Assembly: GCA_038277395.1 (NCBI GenBank)
Contig: CM076191.1
Coordinates: 174,328,552-174,392,551, forward strand
Length of the DNA: 64,000 nt
DNA from: Dryocosmus kuriphilus
Taxonomy: Eukaryota; Arthropoda; Insecta; Hymenoptera; Cynipidae
Direction: 5' to 3'
Shown piece after piece: positions 19,890 to 30,842 of this stretch (positions are counted from its first letter, which is position 1; every line of letters begins with the position of its first letter). The notes under the pieces are model-generated. The model was not told the DNA's origin. It was given only the letters and a program-made list of their open reading frames with translations, and made no database searches. The position numbers and the translations under genes were made by a program.

Positions 19890-22149
19890 GTTAATCTTAA
19901 ACATTGTTTGGTTTAGTATAAAATTAATACCTTCAAGAAACGGATCTTGGGGTAACGATGTTACAATCTTCGAACGTGAAAATATTGGAGGTGAACGTAT
20001 ATTAAGTAGGATACATTATTTTTTGAATTAGAAGGACGTGAATTTGATTTGAAAGATAACTTTCACTACATATGGATTTGAACCTGCATTTGCATTGCGC
20101 CCTACATTAGATCTTGTGTCAAGAACACTTTATTCGCAGGATTCTCAATGTCCTTAGAATATCCCTTAGGGAAATAACGTGGATTTCCATGGCTGCTATT
20201 AGCATACATAACGCTGTAAAGACATTGAGATTTCGCATGAAACTTGGAATTCCCATTGGTAATAAACAATTATTCATTTTCGGCAAGATTCACGAAAAGG
20301 GAGTCGAATTGTAATATTCTCAAGATAAAATGCGTATTATTTTATATTGCGTATGTCAATCTCGTCCTCAGAGATGAAAGTGATTTTTACAATTCAGAAA
20401 AAGTACGTTTCTTAAAATTTGTATCAAACTAGGGTGAGTAATAGGGTATTTTAGGAAGTCTCCCTTTTCCTATGACTCGAAAACAATTTAGTCGAAGTAA
20501 GTCTTTCGTTAAAGTATATTTCGGACTTTATCTTTTGATAGAGTAGAATCTACTTTGAAATAGTGGGCCTATATTTTGCGCATCCACAAAATGAACAAGA
20601 GTTAGTTTAGTTAATTCAAGCCATGAATGACTTTTTACGAGGGAGTGAATTGAATGTCGAGGGTTTGAGCTTATTCAAGGGTTTGAGGGAGAATAGAGGT
20701 TCTAGAAGGGCGGTTAGCGACGATGTCTAAAGCTCTGTTCGCAAGCTAAGTAACGAGCTTTCGGCAAACTTTTTTTCCTGAAGGCTGCCAAGTGACCGAA
20801 AGGGTCTCGAGGGTGTTCAAAAAAGCGATGGAATAAAAAAGAAGCATTCGCCCCGACCTCGCGGACATTTTCGCGCTCGAGCCAACTTCTCGCTTTGCGA
20901 GTGTTTTTGGCCTCTGGCAACCTCTCATTAAGCTCATTTTCTCTTTAATACTAAGTGTTCCTTCTTAAATAGGACCAAAAGACTAGGAAGTTTCCTGCAA
21001 AGAGGACTTTTTTCCATTTTTACTCGAACGTGATCCTGGCATAAAAGCAGGACCTTTTAGAGACGAATGGAGTTTCTAGGAGAAAAAAGGAAGGGTGAAA
21101 GAAAAAACATTTTGTATTTTATCAAGAGAATATTTAAGGTATATTTTTTAAGCAAATCATCTAACGAGATATCAAGATTTTTTAAGTTTGTAATAAACAA
21201 TAATCAAAATCAAACTTTTTTAAACATCATTATCGAATCCAATGTCAACTAACGAGTCACATTCATTGGATGAGAAGGGAGAAAAAACGAGAATCATCCC
21301 CCTGCAATTCCGATTCAAGCCCCAATATCGCAATGCGACTATCAACTCTGGGTATTTCATATGCATATACAGATACGTATTCATGCGTATACTTACATTG
21401 ACGTACCTTCATTAATGCTGTGCGCACAGAGAATAATAAATCGCTTTTCAACTCCTGCATTCAGGTTCTCTTACCATTTTTGAGGAATTTTCATACTTGT
21501 TCCAGACCCTTAAATGGAGAAATGTTTCAATTTTTCTAAAATGATGTGATTTATATATGTAAAAAAAATATTTTATTTGTATTTTTGTACTTTGTACTTG
21601 TATCTCTTTTTTAAAATGTACTTCTCGAACGATAGTACAGATTTCCCGAATTATACATATTTAATGGAAAACGAAAGAAGAAATGCATTTTGTTGCAAAA
21701 CCGTTTTAATTCCTGACATTATGGATGTATCAAATTGAGTTGCTTAATATGCAATTCAATATTATTTAAAACGATTAATAAGCTTTGAAATATTACAACT
21801 CTAATTTAAGTGATTATAATTTTTGATGTTATGATGTTAAAAAAATTGTATTTGAATACAAACTTCAACGTTTAAAAAATGATTAATTAATGATATAATG
21901 TAATAACGAACAAAATTCAAAAATGGAAAATGTGAAACAGTTTTAAAGTCTTAATAATATTGTAGCACTTTGCTTCAAATTGGAATGAAAATTTGATACG
22001 ACTTTAATATTTATTATTTTATTTTAAATTTAAGGATTTGGAAGATTTGAAATTTAAATATACTATTGATATCAGTCTAATTGTATATAATTATACAAAG
22101 CAATTCAAAAAATCTTGAAAAGTTGATTTTCTTTGCTATGTGAGTGCAC
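19890..22149. other. Unassigned sequence between DIRS and LINE
   Basis: No gene or repeat is recognised. A more GC-balanced patch near 20,690-20,930 has overlapping short open frames without recognisable domains. The rest is AT-rich. Confidence 0.3.
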
Positions 22150-22506
22150 AGTGTCAGCTTTTTTAGAGTTCTATATATTCAAACCTGGTTTTCAGTGTGT
22201 AGGGCACGTAAAAGTTTAAAAAGAAGTGATTGCGCCCGTAATCATTTTGCTGTCTGTTATAATCCATGGTGACTGTGCCTGTGAACTTTCTATTATTATT
22301 CAAATGGGTGAATGTTTTTCACTATTGAAATTGAATTATTTTTCTTGAAGACTCTTGGACTGCAATTTTTGTGAATCATTTGATTTCTATCATCTGTTGC
22401 AATCTTTTGTTTCACGATATTATTGTGTATCGACTCATCGTGAGTGTCAGTTCAATACATAAACATTTCTCCAAGGTTTGTTGACACTCTCTTATAATCT
22501 CTTATA

Positions 22507-23400
22507 ATGTCAAATACCAAATTGTCCGCCGGCATGACGGACACCCCTTGTCCCCACTGTGGTAGTAAGCCTCGCTCAGGAATCAGTTGTAGTGGTTGCG
22601 GTACTCTATACCATGAAGGCTGTGCTACTAGATATAAAACTAATTCGAAGGGTGTCATCTCTAAATGCTGTCCATTTAAGTCCTCTTCCCCTAACCCTAC
22701 ATCTAGTAATGAATCAATCGATGCCACAATAACTAGGCTACTACAAAATAACCTTAATGACATTAAGGAACAACTTTCTAAAAATAAAAGTGATCTTGAA
22801 CATTCTATTCAGCAATTGTCAAATAAATTGGATACTGTTTCGGACCGCCAAAAATTAACCGAAGAAGCTGTGGGAAAAATCAGTTCTCGATTGGATAATG
22901 TAGAGACAACTCTAGCGGACATAGAGAATATAAACTCCACCCCTGAATCAAATGATATAGTTGCAGAAATTCTTGATCGCCAAAGTAGATCTAAAAATGT
23001 TATTTTTTATGGTATACCGGAATCTTCTGCTACTTCTGCGGAAATGAGAATTGCAGCAGATAAAAATACACTTTTGAGCATTTTTGAAAAAATTGACACA
23101 TCATTAGAGGGTTTAAAAAGCTTTAGAGTGGGGGCAAAATCAGAAACATCTTGCCGTCCAATTAAAGTCGTTTTTAATGATATTACCTCTGCTAGCAAGT
23201 TTCTACGTAACAAACATAAGTACGACGGACCTTATGTCTTCCAAGCTAATCAAACATTGATGCAAAGGAACTACTTTAAGAAAATAAAACAAGAACTTCA
23301 GGATCTTCGCAGTAGCGGCAACGTGGACAAAACTATTCGATTTTTTAACGGAATTCCTAAAATTATAGACATCCGTTCCTCCAAGAAATCAAAAAACTGA
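22507..23400 (+). CDS. LINE ORF1 protein with PHD-type zinc finger
   Basis: A 297-residue ORF1 protein that in this family binds element RNA and escorts it to the target. The N-terminus has a PHD-like zinc-binding pattern: Cys15, Cys18, Cys28, Cys31, His36, Cys39 and Cys54/55 (CPHCGSKPRSGISCSGCG, then HEGC). Residues ~75-150 are rich in heptad-like Leu/Ile and probably form a coiled coil. Residues ~163-290, starting SRSKNVIFYGIPES, resemble the RRM-like domain of CR1-type ORF1 proteins. The ATG at 22,507 is preceded by a duplicated CTCTTATAAT. The frame is intact. ORF2 overlaps its 3' end in the -1 frame. Confidence 0.85.
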   Translation: MSNTKLSAGMTDTPCPHCGSKPRSGISCSGCGTLYHEGCATRYKTNSKGVISKCCPFKSSSPNPTSSNESIDATITRLLQNNLNDIKEQLSKNKSDLEHSIQQLSNKLDTVSDRQKLTEEAVGKISSRLDNVETTLADIENINSTPESNDIVAEILDRQSRSKNVIFYGIPESSATSAEMRIAADKNTLLSIFEKIDTSLEGLKSFRVGAKSETSCRPIKVVFNDITSASKFLRNKHKYDGPYVFQANQTLMQRNYFKKIKQELQDLRSSGNVDKTIRFFNGIPKIIDIRSSKKSKN

Positions 23401-23402
23401 AA

Positions 23403-26255
23403 AATGCTACACTAGAAACGTCTGATACCTCGTCAACTACTGAAATTACCGTGTATTACCAGAATGTGCGTGGACTTCGTACTAAATTAAGTGAATTCTG
23501 TAACTCAGTCGCTTTATCGTCAACTAATTGGGACATCATAGTTCTAACTGAAACTTGGCTGCATCCAGGCATCAATGATGCTGAGCTGGGTCTTTACAAT
23601 TATTGTATTTTTAGAAAAGATAGAGATGCATTTTCAAGCGTACATGTAAGAGGAGGTGGTGTACTAATTGCAGTAAGTAAAAAACTATGTAGTAGCGTAA
23701 TTTCAATTTCAGAAAAATCTATTGAACAAATTTTTGTTTATATACAGACTGCTTACAAGGAATTTATAATAAGCTCCGTATACATTCCTCCATCTTCTCC
23801 GTATGATACCTATCTAAAATATATAACTACGACAGAAAATATAATTAGTAAGTTTCCCCATGCTAACGTTTTGGTAACGGGTGATTATAATTTACCTGGC
23901 ATTTGTTGATTTAATGATGAGATGGGCGTTTCAGTGGAATCATTACATCGGGTTAATAGTATCATTTCGGCTGCTGCTGAATTGCTTGCTAATACTTTTG
24001 GATTCTTAAACTTAAATCAAGTGAATGAGTTAACAAACAATAAAGGAAATTTGTTAGATTTGGTGTTTACAAACATTAAACAACTGGACTCCCAGGTTGC
24101 TATAGATCCTTTAGTTCGTTGTGACTCGTTCCACCCTCCTTTAAATATTTACTTTAAACATTCTGAATCACTTCCTAAAGTGGCTGACATTTTTATTCTT
24201 GATTTTGAGAATTCGAATTACACAGCGATTCAGGAGTACCTAGCTACGGTGAATTGGCACTCCGAGCTGAGTGATGATATTGAGACGTCTATTAAACATT
24301 TCTACTATCATCTAAATTTTGCGATCCAAAAGTACGTTCCTAAAAAAAAAAGTTTTCTTCTCTGATTATCCTAGATGGTTTAACTTAGAATTGAAAAAAT
24401 TGGTTTGCCAAAAAAAATTGCACATAAGAAATTTAAGCAGAGCCAAACTTTGATAGATTATGAGTCTTTTAGTTCATTAAGATCGGAATGTAATCGTTTA
24501 AAAGCTATTCTCCACGCTAACCACATTAGCAAAATAGAAAATAATATTGAACAGGATATTGGGGTCTTCTGGCGCTTTGTAAATAATAAACGTAGTGGGT
24601 CAATGGTTCCCGATAATTTAATTCACAATGATACGAGTGTGTACAATGGTACAGAAATTGCAAATACCTTTGCTGAATACTTTCAATCTGTTCACGTCGA
24701 TAATGCATTTCTGATCCAAGTAATTATTGATAAGCATAATGATGTAATATCTAAATCAGAAATAACTTTACAGCAAGTATATGATAAAATCTTAAATCTT
24801 GATCCACATAAGGGCGCAGGAGCAGATGGAATACCTCCTCGGTTTCTTATCGAATGCAATCCTGTTATTTCGGAACCACTGACCTTACTCTATAATAAAT
24901 CCTTAAAATCTGGAGTTTTCCCTAAGCGTTGGAAAACCTCAAAAATAATTCCTGTACACAAAACGGGCTCCCGCCAACATGTTCAGAATTATAGGCCAAT
25001 TTCCATATTGAATGTTGCTTCTAAAATCCTTGATAATATTATGGCTGATCGTCTTCAATATTATTTTAAAAATATTTTTATTGAGGAACAGCATGGTTTT
25101 CGTCCAAAGAGATCCACAGTTACGAACCTCGTAGAGTTTAGACAATATCTTACTCAATGCTTAGAGTCAGGTTATCAAATGGATGCCATATACACAGATT
25201 TTACTAAAGCATTCGATCGCGTTAATCATGATTTGTTGTTAACAAAGATGAGAGCTTACGGTATAAATCGAGCGATGCTGAAATGGTTTGAGAGCTATTT
25301 GAAGGACAGATCTCATTTTGTGAAGCATGGTACTTTTGAATCTAACTGTTATTATGCAGCCTCGGGTGTCCCTCAGGGTTCTCATCTGGGACCAGTATTA
25401 TTCCTTGTCTACATTAATGATATTAAAAGTGTTATTAAATTCTCCAAATTTTTGTTATATGCCGACGACTTAAAACTATTCTGTAGAATAGGTTCGACTG
25501 AAGATGCCATGCTTTTGCAGCAAGATTTAGACTGCATTATTCAATGGTGTTATGGCAATGGAATGTTGATGAATGTTAAAAAGTGTCATGCTATCACTTT
25601 TTCACGTACAACTCATAATATTAACAATTGTTATCAAATTTATGGAACTGTCCTCCAGGTTGCAATGATCATTAACGACCTGGGAATCATTTTGAGCAAA
25701 GATCTTTCTTTCAATCAGCAGGTTTCCAGTGTTTCTCTCAAAGCATCGAAGCTACTCGGTTTCATTCTTCGTGTATCCAGCGAATTTCGACAAATTTCTA
25801 CTTTAAAAATGTTATTCACATCATTAGTGCGTCCAATTCTAGAATATGCGTCGATTATCTGGGCTCCTTATCAAAGAATCCACAAAGAGAAAATTCAATC
25901 TATTCAGAATCGTTTTATGCGAGCAGTAGCTTTTAAATTAAAGATACCAAAGGAGTCTGGTTATTTAATTAGCGTTTCAGAGTTTTTAAACCTTGAATCA
26001 CTGGAATATAGAAGAACACAGGCAGGTCTAATATTTTTATACAAATTATTAAATGGAATAATTGATAGTCCTGCGTTACTGCGACAGATTTCATTTAGAG
26101 TTGCACCGAGAGTCTTAAGGCATAATGTATTGTTTGATATACCTGACCATAAAACTGATTATGGCTCCCACTCAACGCTTTCAGAAATTTGTAGATCGTT
26201 CAACTATATAAATAACATATCATTTGATGCTGATATATCTTTAATCAATCTTTGA
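23403..26255 (+). pseudogene. LINE ORF2 (endonuclease + reverse transcriptase), three lesions
   Basis: The N-terminal endonuclease shows QNVRG, LTETWLHP and GDYNLPG, and after the first lesion the CDSFHPPL box; this domain nicks target DNA. The reverse transcriptase has motif A TDFTKAFDRV, motif B SGVPQGSHLGP and the catalytic YADD (residues 352-355 of the 616-codon segment starting at 24,405). The frame is broken by an in-frame TGA at 23,907-23,909 (where Trp is expected) and by two indels in A runs (24,342-24,351 and 24,410-24,417). Between the runs about 58 nt reads in a shifted frame, and the original frame then returns. Outside these points the coding sequence is open to the TGA at 26,253. 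Homopolymer errors in assembly could explain two of the three lesions. Confidence 0.88.
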
Positions 26256-26481
26256 GAGAATTTGTCACAACAATTCAATTTTTCATTCCCGATTAGATGA
26301 CCGATCTCCCTGTTTATGCTCAACTTCAGCGATTCGATTTATGTTGCGATACCAATTTTATCTGTTATAAAATTCAGCCAGGACTTTATTATTTTAAGTT
26401 ACTTTATTATATAAATTTATATTATTATTAATTATTAATTTCTTTGTCACTGTATTGCAAAAGGTGTACATATACCATTAA

Positions 26482-26504
26482 TAAACTAAACTAAACTAAA
26501 CTAA
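26482..26504 (+). repeat. 3'-terminal TAAAC repeats of the LINE
   Basis: About four and a half copies of TAAAC follow the ORF2 stop by ~230 bp. Simple 3' repeats in place of poly-A are known for several CR1-like and related LINEs and mark the probable element end. Confidence 0.7.
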
Positions 26505-26505
26505 T

Positions 26506-27311
26506 TTAATTAATTTTTAGTTTTAAATGCTTAGCAATGAAATTATTAAGGTTCACAAAACGAAGTTTCTCATCATCCCGAAATTCGGGACGAGTACGGT
26601 GAATAAAAAATGGTTATTTTCAAGAAATTATTATTCTAATCCCTTTTCAAAAAAAAACCCCCCCATTGGGCACCGGGACATTCTAAAAATGTTATTAGAA
26701 TTATCTTTATGTTCTGTGACTTGACGTCTTTAGGACATGCTCCTCAGGACATCCTCAAGACGTCAGACAAAATACGTATATAGGACAACCTTACGACTTG
26801 TGTGCCCACTGGGAAAGTTGAGACTTTTGTGCTCTTGCATTAAAATGCAACAAGTCTTTTTTATTTAAATTTTTTCGGTATTGCAATATTTTTTCCCCCG
26901 ACTGCACTAAAATGGCCATATTCCGTCCCTGAAATATGGGATAGAAACTGCCTATTTTTCACCAGTCACGAATGCGCTTACGCAGTTGACTTATTTAGTC
27001 CCTAGGGACATAAAAAGCTGCCGGTTGGAGTAATAAAGAGATCTGAAGGTAATAATAGTAGCACATTTTACGGACCGAAAGTAGCGCTACTAAGCGGGGA
27101 TCAAGAGAACTTCGTAATTTAGAATATTATTTGTGTGAAACGCAACAACGCTCACGTGAATGTAGTGTCAGCTGTGATTGTATTTCGCGCCTCTTCCTCA
27201 AGATCAAAATGTAGTGCCTCCACTATGTACCGATGTCTCCACTATCTTCAAAGTAACTCGATCTCTTTCTCTTACTGTGTGCCGATAACGCCACACGTGT
27301 TTGTTTTAAGT
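26506..27311. other. Unassigned sequence
   Basis: Nothing is recognised apart from a small palindrome TCCCGAAATTCGGGA near 26,577 and a C run near 26,658. The stretch from about 26,990 to 27,311 is less AT-rich and could be the 5' region of the putative exon that follows. Confidence 0.3.
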
Positions 27312-27381
27312 ATGGGAAATAAAAGATTAGAAAAGAGATTAAAAACCTTAGAGAAGTTGGTTAGATCAATGTATGATCATG
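27312..27381 (+). CDS. Possible orphan first coding exon
   Basis: An ATG at 27,312 opens MGNKRLEKRLKTLEKLVRSM and YDHG, ending exactly at a consensus splice donor, CATG/GTAAGTAG. The encoded peptide is a basic amphipathic helix. This is the shape of a first exon of a retroelement gag (the DIRS exon 1 in this window looks similar in kind) or of a host gene. No second exon is recognised downstream, where a PLE fragment begins near 27,850. The open frame extends upstream to 27,135 without recognisable content. Confidence 0.3.
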
Positions 27382-27849
27382 GTAAGTAGTTTTTCAAGTT
27401 AAATATGCTCTTTTGGTCCAACTAATTGACATATAGAGTATTACATGGGCGTCCAACGCCCTGTTTTACATAACCTGCAAAAGAGTTGAAAAAGTTTATT
27501 TTCGTAAAGTATAATTAGAAGTAATAGTCAAATTATTCTCAAAATGAATAATTTACCATCCAGTGTCTACCCGGAAAGAAGCTTCGTATTAAACTGAGTT
27601 AAAATGCGTACAAATATCGCTGAATTTAAAACGTTTTGTATACCTAAACCATCCCGTTTTTGCCGATCTTTGCCTGCTGTGGAATTGTTTGGAATTGCAT
27701 TGAATGCACTTTTAGTTAAATCGAATTGTTTTGGATTGAAAGGTTGAAAAAAGCACTTCATGGAGGGAATTTAGTTGACTACAACATTGAAGGTCGCCTC
27801 GTGACTTTGAACACGATTAATTATCACTTTTCGCTGAAATAATTTTAGA
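27382..27849. other. Unassigned sequence
   Basis: AT-rich DNA between the possible exon and the PLE fragment. No feature is recognised. Confidence 0.3.
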
Positions 27850-27856
27850 ATTAAAC

Positions 27857-28351
27857 ATGATTGCCAATTCTGAAATTATTATTGCAACCAGAACTGTTTT
27901 TAATAATACTATTTTTTCATTTAATAGTAAATTTTACAAACAGACCTCGGAATTTCCGATTGGATCACCTCTGTTTCTTATAGCTTCTAGCCTTATTATG
28001 GAAGATATAGAAAATAAAGCTTTATCTAAATTAGGTTTTAAACCAATTTTTTATCAAGTGTATGTGGATGACATTTTTACAATTATTCTTCCTGAAAAAA
28101 TCGAAGAATTATGAAATACCGTTAACTCCATTCAAGATTCTTTGAAGTGTACCTTTAAACCTGAAAATAAGAACACTTTAAATTTCTTGGATTTGTCAGT
28201 TATTATAATGCAAAATGGAGATTTAAGTACGAATTGGTATAAAAAATCCCCTTATTCTAATCAATATTTGAATTACAATTCCCATCATCAACTTAGTGAA
28301 AAAATAGGCTTAATTAAAGGTTTGACCGATAGATGCATAAAAGATGGTTGA
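27857..28351 (+). pseudogene. PLE reverse transcriptase fragment
   Basis: The fragment covers RT motif B (FPIGSPLFLIASSLIMEDIE) and the catalytic box YVDD within FYQVYVDDIFTII. Thumb and connection sequence follows (NKNTLNFLDLSV, WYKKSPYSNQYLNYNSHH), which is typical of Penelope RTs. One in-frame TGA at 28,112-28,114 splits it, and the frame is lost after 28,351. The N-terminal RT motifs are missing. Confidence 0.8.
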
Positions 28352-28529
28352 AAATTACAAAGAAAACTAATCTACGAGTTTCTCTCTTATATGTCTAATG
28401 TTTATCAGAAAGACTCAGAAATGCTCTAATGAAATTTAATATCAATGTATATTTTAAAAATGATCACAAACTTGGTAACTATGTGACTAATAAAAAATAT
28501 TCAGAATAGATTGAGAATTCATCTCACGT

Positions 28530-28860
28530 AGTTTATTTAATTAAATGCAAAGATTGTAACAAAATTTATATTGAACAAACTGGACGCAGGTTAAAAACTA
28601 GAATCTTCGAACATAAACGTCATTGTAGAATTTTAATTTTAATTTAATTAGTTTTAATTTTTAATTTAATATAATTAATTTTAATTTTTAATTTAATTTA
28701 ATTCATTTTTTATTTCAATTTTGATAATATTAAAATTTTAGCTAGAGAAAGAAATACTTATAAAGGAAGAATCTTAAAGTCTATTTACATAAAGAAATTC
28801 AAAAAGATTTCTATAAATTTAAAAACTGAAATCCTTAATATAAATCATTGTTATCATAGC
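28530..28860 (+). pseudogene. PLE GIY-YIG endonuclease remnant with AT-rich insertion
   Basis: Translation near 28,535-28,625 gives VVYLIKCKDCNKIYIEQTGR, then RLKTRIFEHKRHC: the Cys pair, the degenerate YI-EQT core and the R/E/H residues of a Penelope GIY-YIG domain. From about 28,626 to 28,735 there is low-complexity AATTTTAATTTAA-type sequence. The domain's expected continuation then resumes (NIKILARERNTYKGRI, then NLKTE). The insertion and upstream stops make it inactive. Confidence 0.72.
28626..28735. repeat. AT-rich low-complexity expansion inside PLE
   Basis: About 110 bp of TTTTAATTTAATT variants interrupt the GIY-YIG reading frame of the PLE copy, with coding similarity on both sides. 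Confidence 0.75.
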
Positions 28861-29318
28861 ACAATAAACTAATTTTTTTCAAAACCCTTTGCCTTTGGCG
28901 CGCTTCCTCATTCGTAATTAAACACGTCATCTATTCTGTGCACATTAAGAGCTTAACCTAAAATACCTACTGTTTCGTGCTCAATCTGTCAGTCATCACT
29001 CTCTGTCCGTCAGAATCATTGTTATACTTTTTTTATTTTTTTGTTAGTAAAAAATGTCTTATTAAAAATGTAACCACTATAGTTTTTGGAACCTCTTTAA
29101 TTTTTATGAGGTCTCCAAATATCCGCAACTTAATATTGAAGTAATAGTTAACACTATAATTACATAAATCCGCAACTTAATACTAGACCAATAGTTGACA
29201 ACTAGTATTTCAAATTTTGTTTCCTTTACGTTTTAAACTTTGATTTTTTGAGGTATTTATACCTATTTCTACCCTTTATGTACGATTTATTTGTTTTCTC
29301 GTAAACTAATTTTTACTC

Positions 29319-29373
29319 TTGTATATCCAGATGCTGGAACCTGAAGATGGCACACAGTTTAGTGCCGAAACGT
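29319..29373 (+). ncRNA. Hammerhead-ribozyme-like motif of PLE copy 1
   Basis: TTGTA is followed by a small hairpin (CCAG-ATG-CTGG), then CTGAAGA at 29,341-29,347, one extra base, a GGCAC/GTGCC stem, and GAAAC at 29,367-29,371. This fits stem I, the CUGANGA core, stem II and GAAAC, with a two-to-three-base stem III formed by GTA and AC. Hammerheads with very short stem III are known from Penelope-like elements. The extra base before stem II is a departure from the textbook core but recurs in the other copies here. Confidence 0.6.
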
Positions 29374-29395
29374 TGTTCTTTAAAGATTAAAGTAA

Positions 29396-29563
29396 TTTTT
29401 TAAACGTCGGAATATTTCTGCGTTTTTATTGAATTGATCTTATGACCGAAATAATTGGAGTTTTCCTTTTCTAAAATTTATTAAACGATCGAAGAATGGT
29501 GTTGACTTTTCGTTAAAGTTCTTAGATTAAAATCATATATTACATTATTTTTACGCTAATTGA
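29396..29563. other. Unassigned spacer between PLE copies
   Basis: Short AT-rich DNA with no recognised feature. The target-site duplication of PLE copy 2 begins at 29,564. Confidence 0.3.
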
Positions 29564-29645
29564 ACACAAAGAAATTGATAATTGAAAGTGTTGTGGCCTT
29601 TGTTGGGGTTTTTGATGTTTATTTTAAAAAATTCATTGCCAACAT

Positions 29646-29692
29646 GTTTCGATTCAAATTTGAATCCTATTCATGACATTTTTATAACATTT
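29646..29692 (-). repeat. PLE terminal stem-loop, hammerhead-like but non-consensus
   Basis: On the minus strand CATGAATAG is followed by GGATTC-AAATTT-GAATC and GAAAC. The stem and GAAAC match the layout of the other PLE ends, but the CTGANGA core is not present, so ribozyme activity is doubtful. Confidence 0.45.
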
Positions 29693-30036
29693 TAAAAGCA
29701 GTAGTATAATAGTCAAAATCAATGGAACATTCCGTATATTTTGTAGCGAACAGGTTTTATTCTGTGACACCTAACCTGTACAAAATATTATTCAAGTTAA
29801 TGTTTTATAGAATGCAAGAAAGTTTTTATTATTATATTATTATTTAAAGGGAATTATTATTACTTACGTTAGTGTCCATTTTGTTAAAGAAAAAGGTGTT
29901 TAAGTTAAAAAATAAGAAAAATTTTGTTAGAGCCATGAGGTTTGTCCGATAAAAACGTCATGACTGAAATTTTAGGTTAGCATCATTATTATTTATTATT
30001 ATTATATATTAGCATTATTATTATCATTATGAAAAT

Positions 30037-30726
30037 TTAAAAATTATGAATGTGTGTAATTAAATTATTATAAATATTGCTAAGACCTTGAATGTCAGTT
30101 CTAAAATTAATAGAATTTATATCATGTTGTATATGAATCATCTCTAGAATTAATCTTTTGTCCAGGTTAGGTTCTGTTTCTAAAATTTGGACATCTCTTA
30201 AACTAAAATTAAAAACATGTGAAAAATCATATGCATGTTTAGCAATAGCCGTATTAGTTTCGTTGTTTTCAATAGATCTTTCATGTTCTCTGTTTCTAAT
30301 ACGTATAGCTCTACTAGTTTGTCCAATATATGTTTTTTCATAGTTCTTACATTTAAGATTGTAAACGCAATTACATCTGTTTTCTTTTTTAGTTGTATCT
30401 TTTGTGCTTTTAAAACAAGTTTTTTTAAGATTATTTTCTATGGAGAAAATCAATTGTACATTACATTTGTTAAAAATTCTATAAAGACCCTCATCAAAAT
30501 TATGAATATATGGTAGTGTAATTATCTTTTTTCTAATTTCAGATACCTCAATTGTTTTATCTAGATTTGTTGTATTTTGAGAACTTAAAAGTTTATAGCG
30601 TCCGATGATTTTACTTTTTAAAAAATCTAATGGATAACGATTTTTTTTTAAAGTGTCTTTTATAAGAATTATATTTTCTTTATGGTATCTAACATCAGAT
30701 AATTTTTTTGCTCTATCAAATAAACA
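30037..30726 (-). CDS. PLE C-terminal ORF with GIY-YIG endonuclease (partial)
   Basis: The frame is open for 229 codons from just after a TGA at 30,727-30,729. It begins in the linker region of Penelope proteins (RAKKLSDVRYHKENI, KKNRYPLDF, ITLPYIHNFDEGLYRIFN). It then runs into a GIY-YIG domain: CNCVYNLKC, YEKTYIGQTSRAIRIRNREH, with a Cys pair, the catalytic Tyr and Arg, and the downstream Glu (ETEPNLDKRLILEMIHI). The N-terminal RT is absent because the element is 5'-truncated, so the start is not a natural one. No internal stop occurs, which suggests a young insertion. Confidence 0.82.
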   Translation of the reverse strand, partial: CLFDRAKKLSDVRYHKENIILIKDTLKKNRYPLDFLKSKIIGRYKLLSSQNTTNLDKTIEVSEIRKKIITLPYIHNFDEGLYRIFNKCNVQLIFSIENNLKKTCFKSTKDTTKKENRCNCVYNLKCKNYEKTYIGQTSRAIRIRNREHERSIENNETNTAIAKHAYDFSHVFNFSLRDVQILETEPNLDKRLILEMIHIQHDINSINFRTDIQGLSNIYNNLITHIHNF

Positions 30727-30842
30727 TCAAAATAATAATAATAATAATAAATAATAATAAACATCAAAAAACCCAACAAGGCCACAACACTTTCAATTAT
30801 ACATTATTCTTGAGTAAAAATGATTATACACAAAGAAATTGA

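Larger units (their letters stand above)
22150..26505 (+). mobile_element. Nearly full-length non-LTR retrotransposon (CR1/Jockey group)
   Basis: The copy has a 5' untranslated region (from roughly 22,150), ORF1 with a zinc finger, overlapping ORF2 with apurinic-like endonuclease and reverse transcriptase, a short 3' UTR, and a 3' terminal run of TAAAC repeats (26,482-26,504) instead of poly-A. The 5' limit is a guess, since no target-site duplication was identified. Coding lesions in ORF2 make this copy inactive, but it is close to complete. Clade assignment within the CR1/Jockey assemblage would need a tree. Confidence 0.85.
27850..29395 (+). mobile_element. Penelope-like element, decayed copy 1
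   Basis: A 5'-truncated PLE that in order contains part of the reverse transcriptase, the linker, a GIY-YIG endonuclease interrupted by an AT-rich insertion, an untranslated region, and a hammerhead-like motif near its 3' end. Several stops and shifts make it inactive. The limits are approximate; no target-site duplication was found. Confidence 0.75.
29564..30842 (-). mobile_element. Penelope-like element copy 2, with 15-bp target-site duplication
   Basis: The 15-bp sequence ACACAAAGAAATTGA occurs exactly at 29,564-29,578 and 30,828-30,842, bounding an insert at 29,579-30,827. The insert has inverted ends: AATTGAAAGTGTTGTGGCC with GTTTTTGATGTTTAT near 29,581-29,628, and the complement near 30,748-30,805. 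It contains the C-terminal part of the PLE ORF on the minus strand. An (AAT)n tract lies near 30,729-30,760. The element is 5'-truncated, lacking the RT. Confidence 0.85.

Noticed and set aside
20714..20937. Gene in the GC-balanced patch near 20.8 kb
   Set aside because: Overlapping 60-70 codon frames on one strand have no domain similarity and no clear gene structure.
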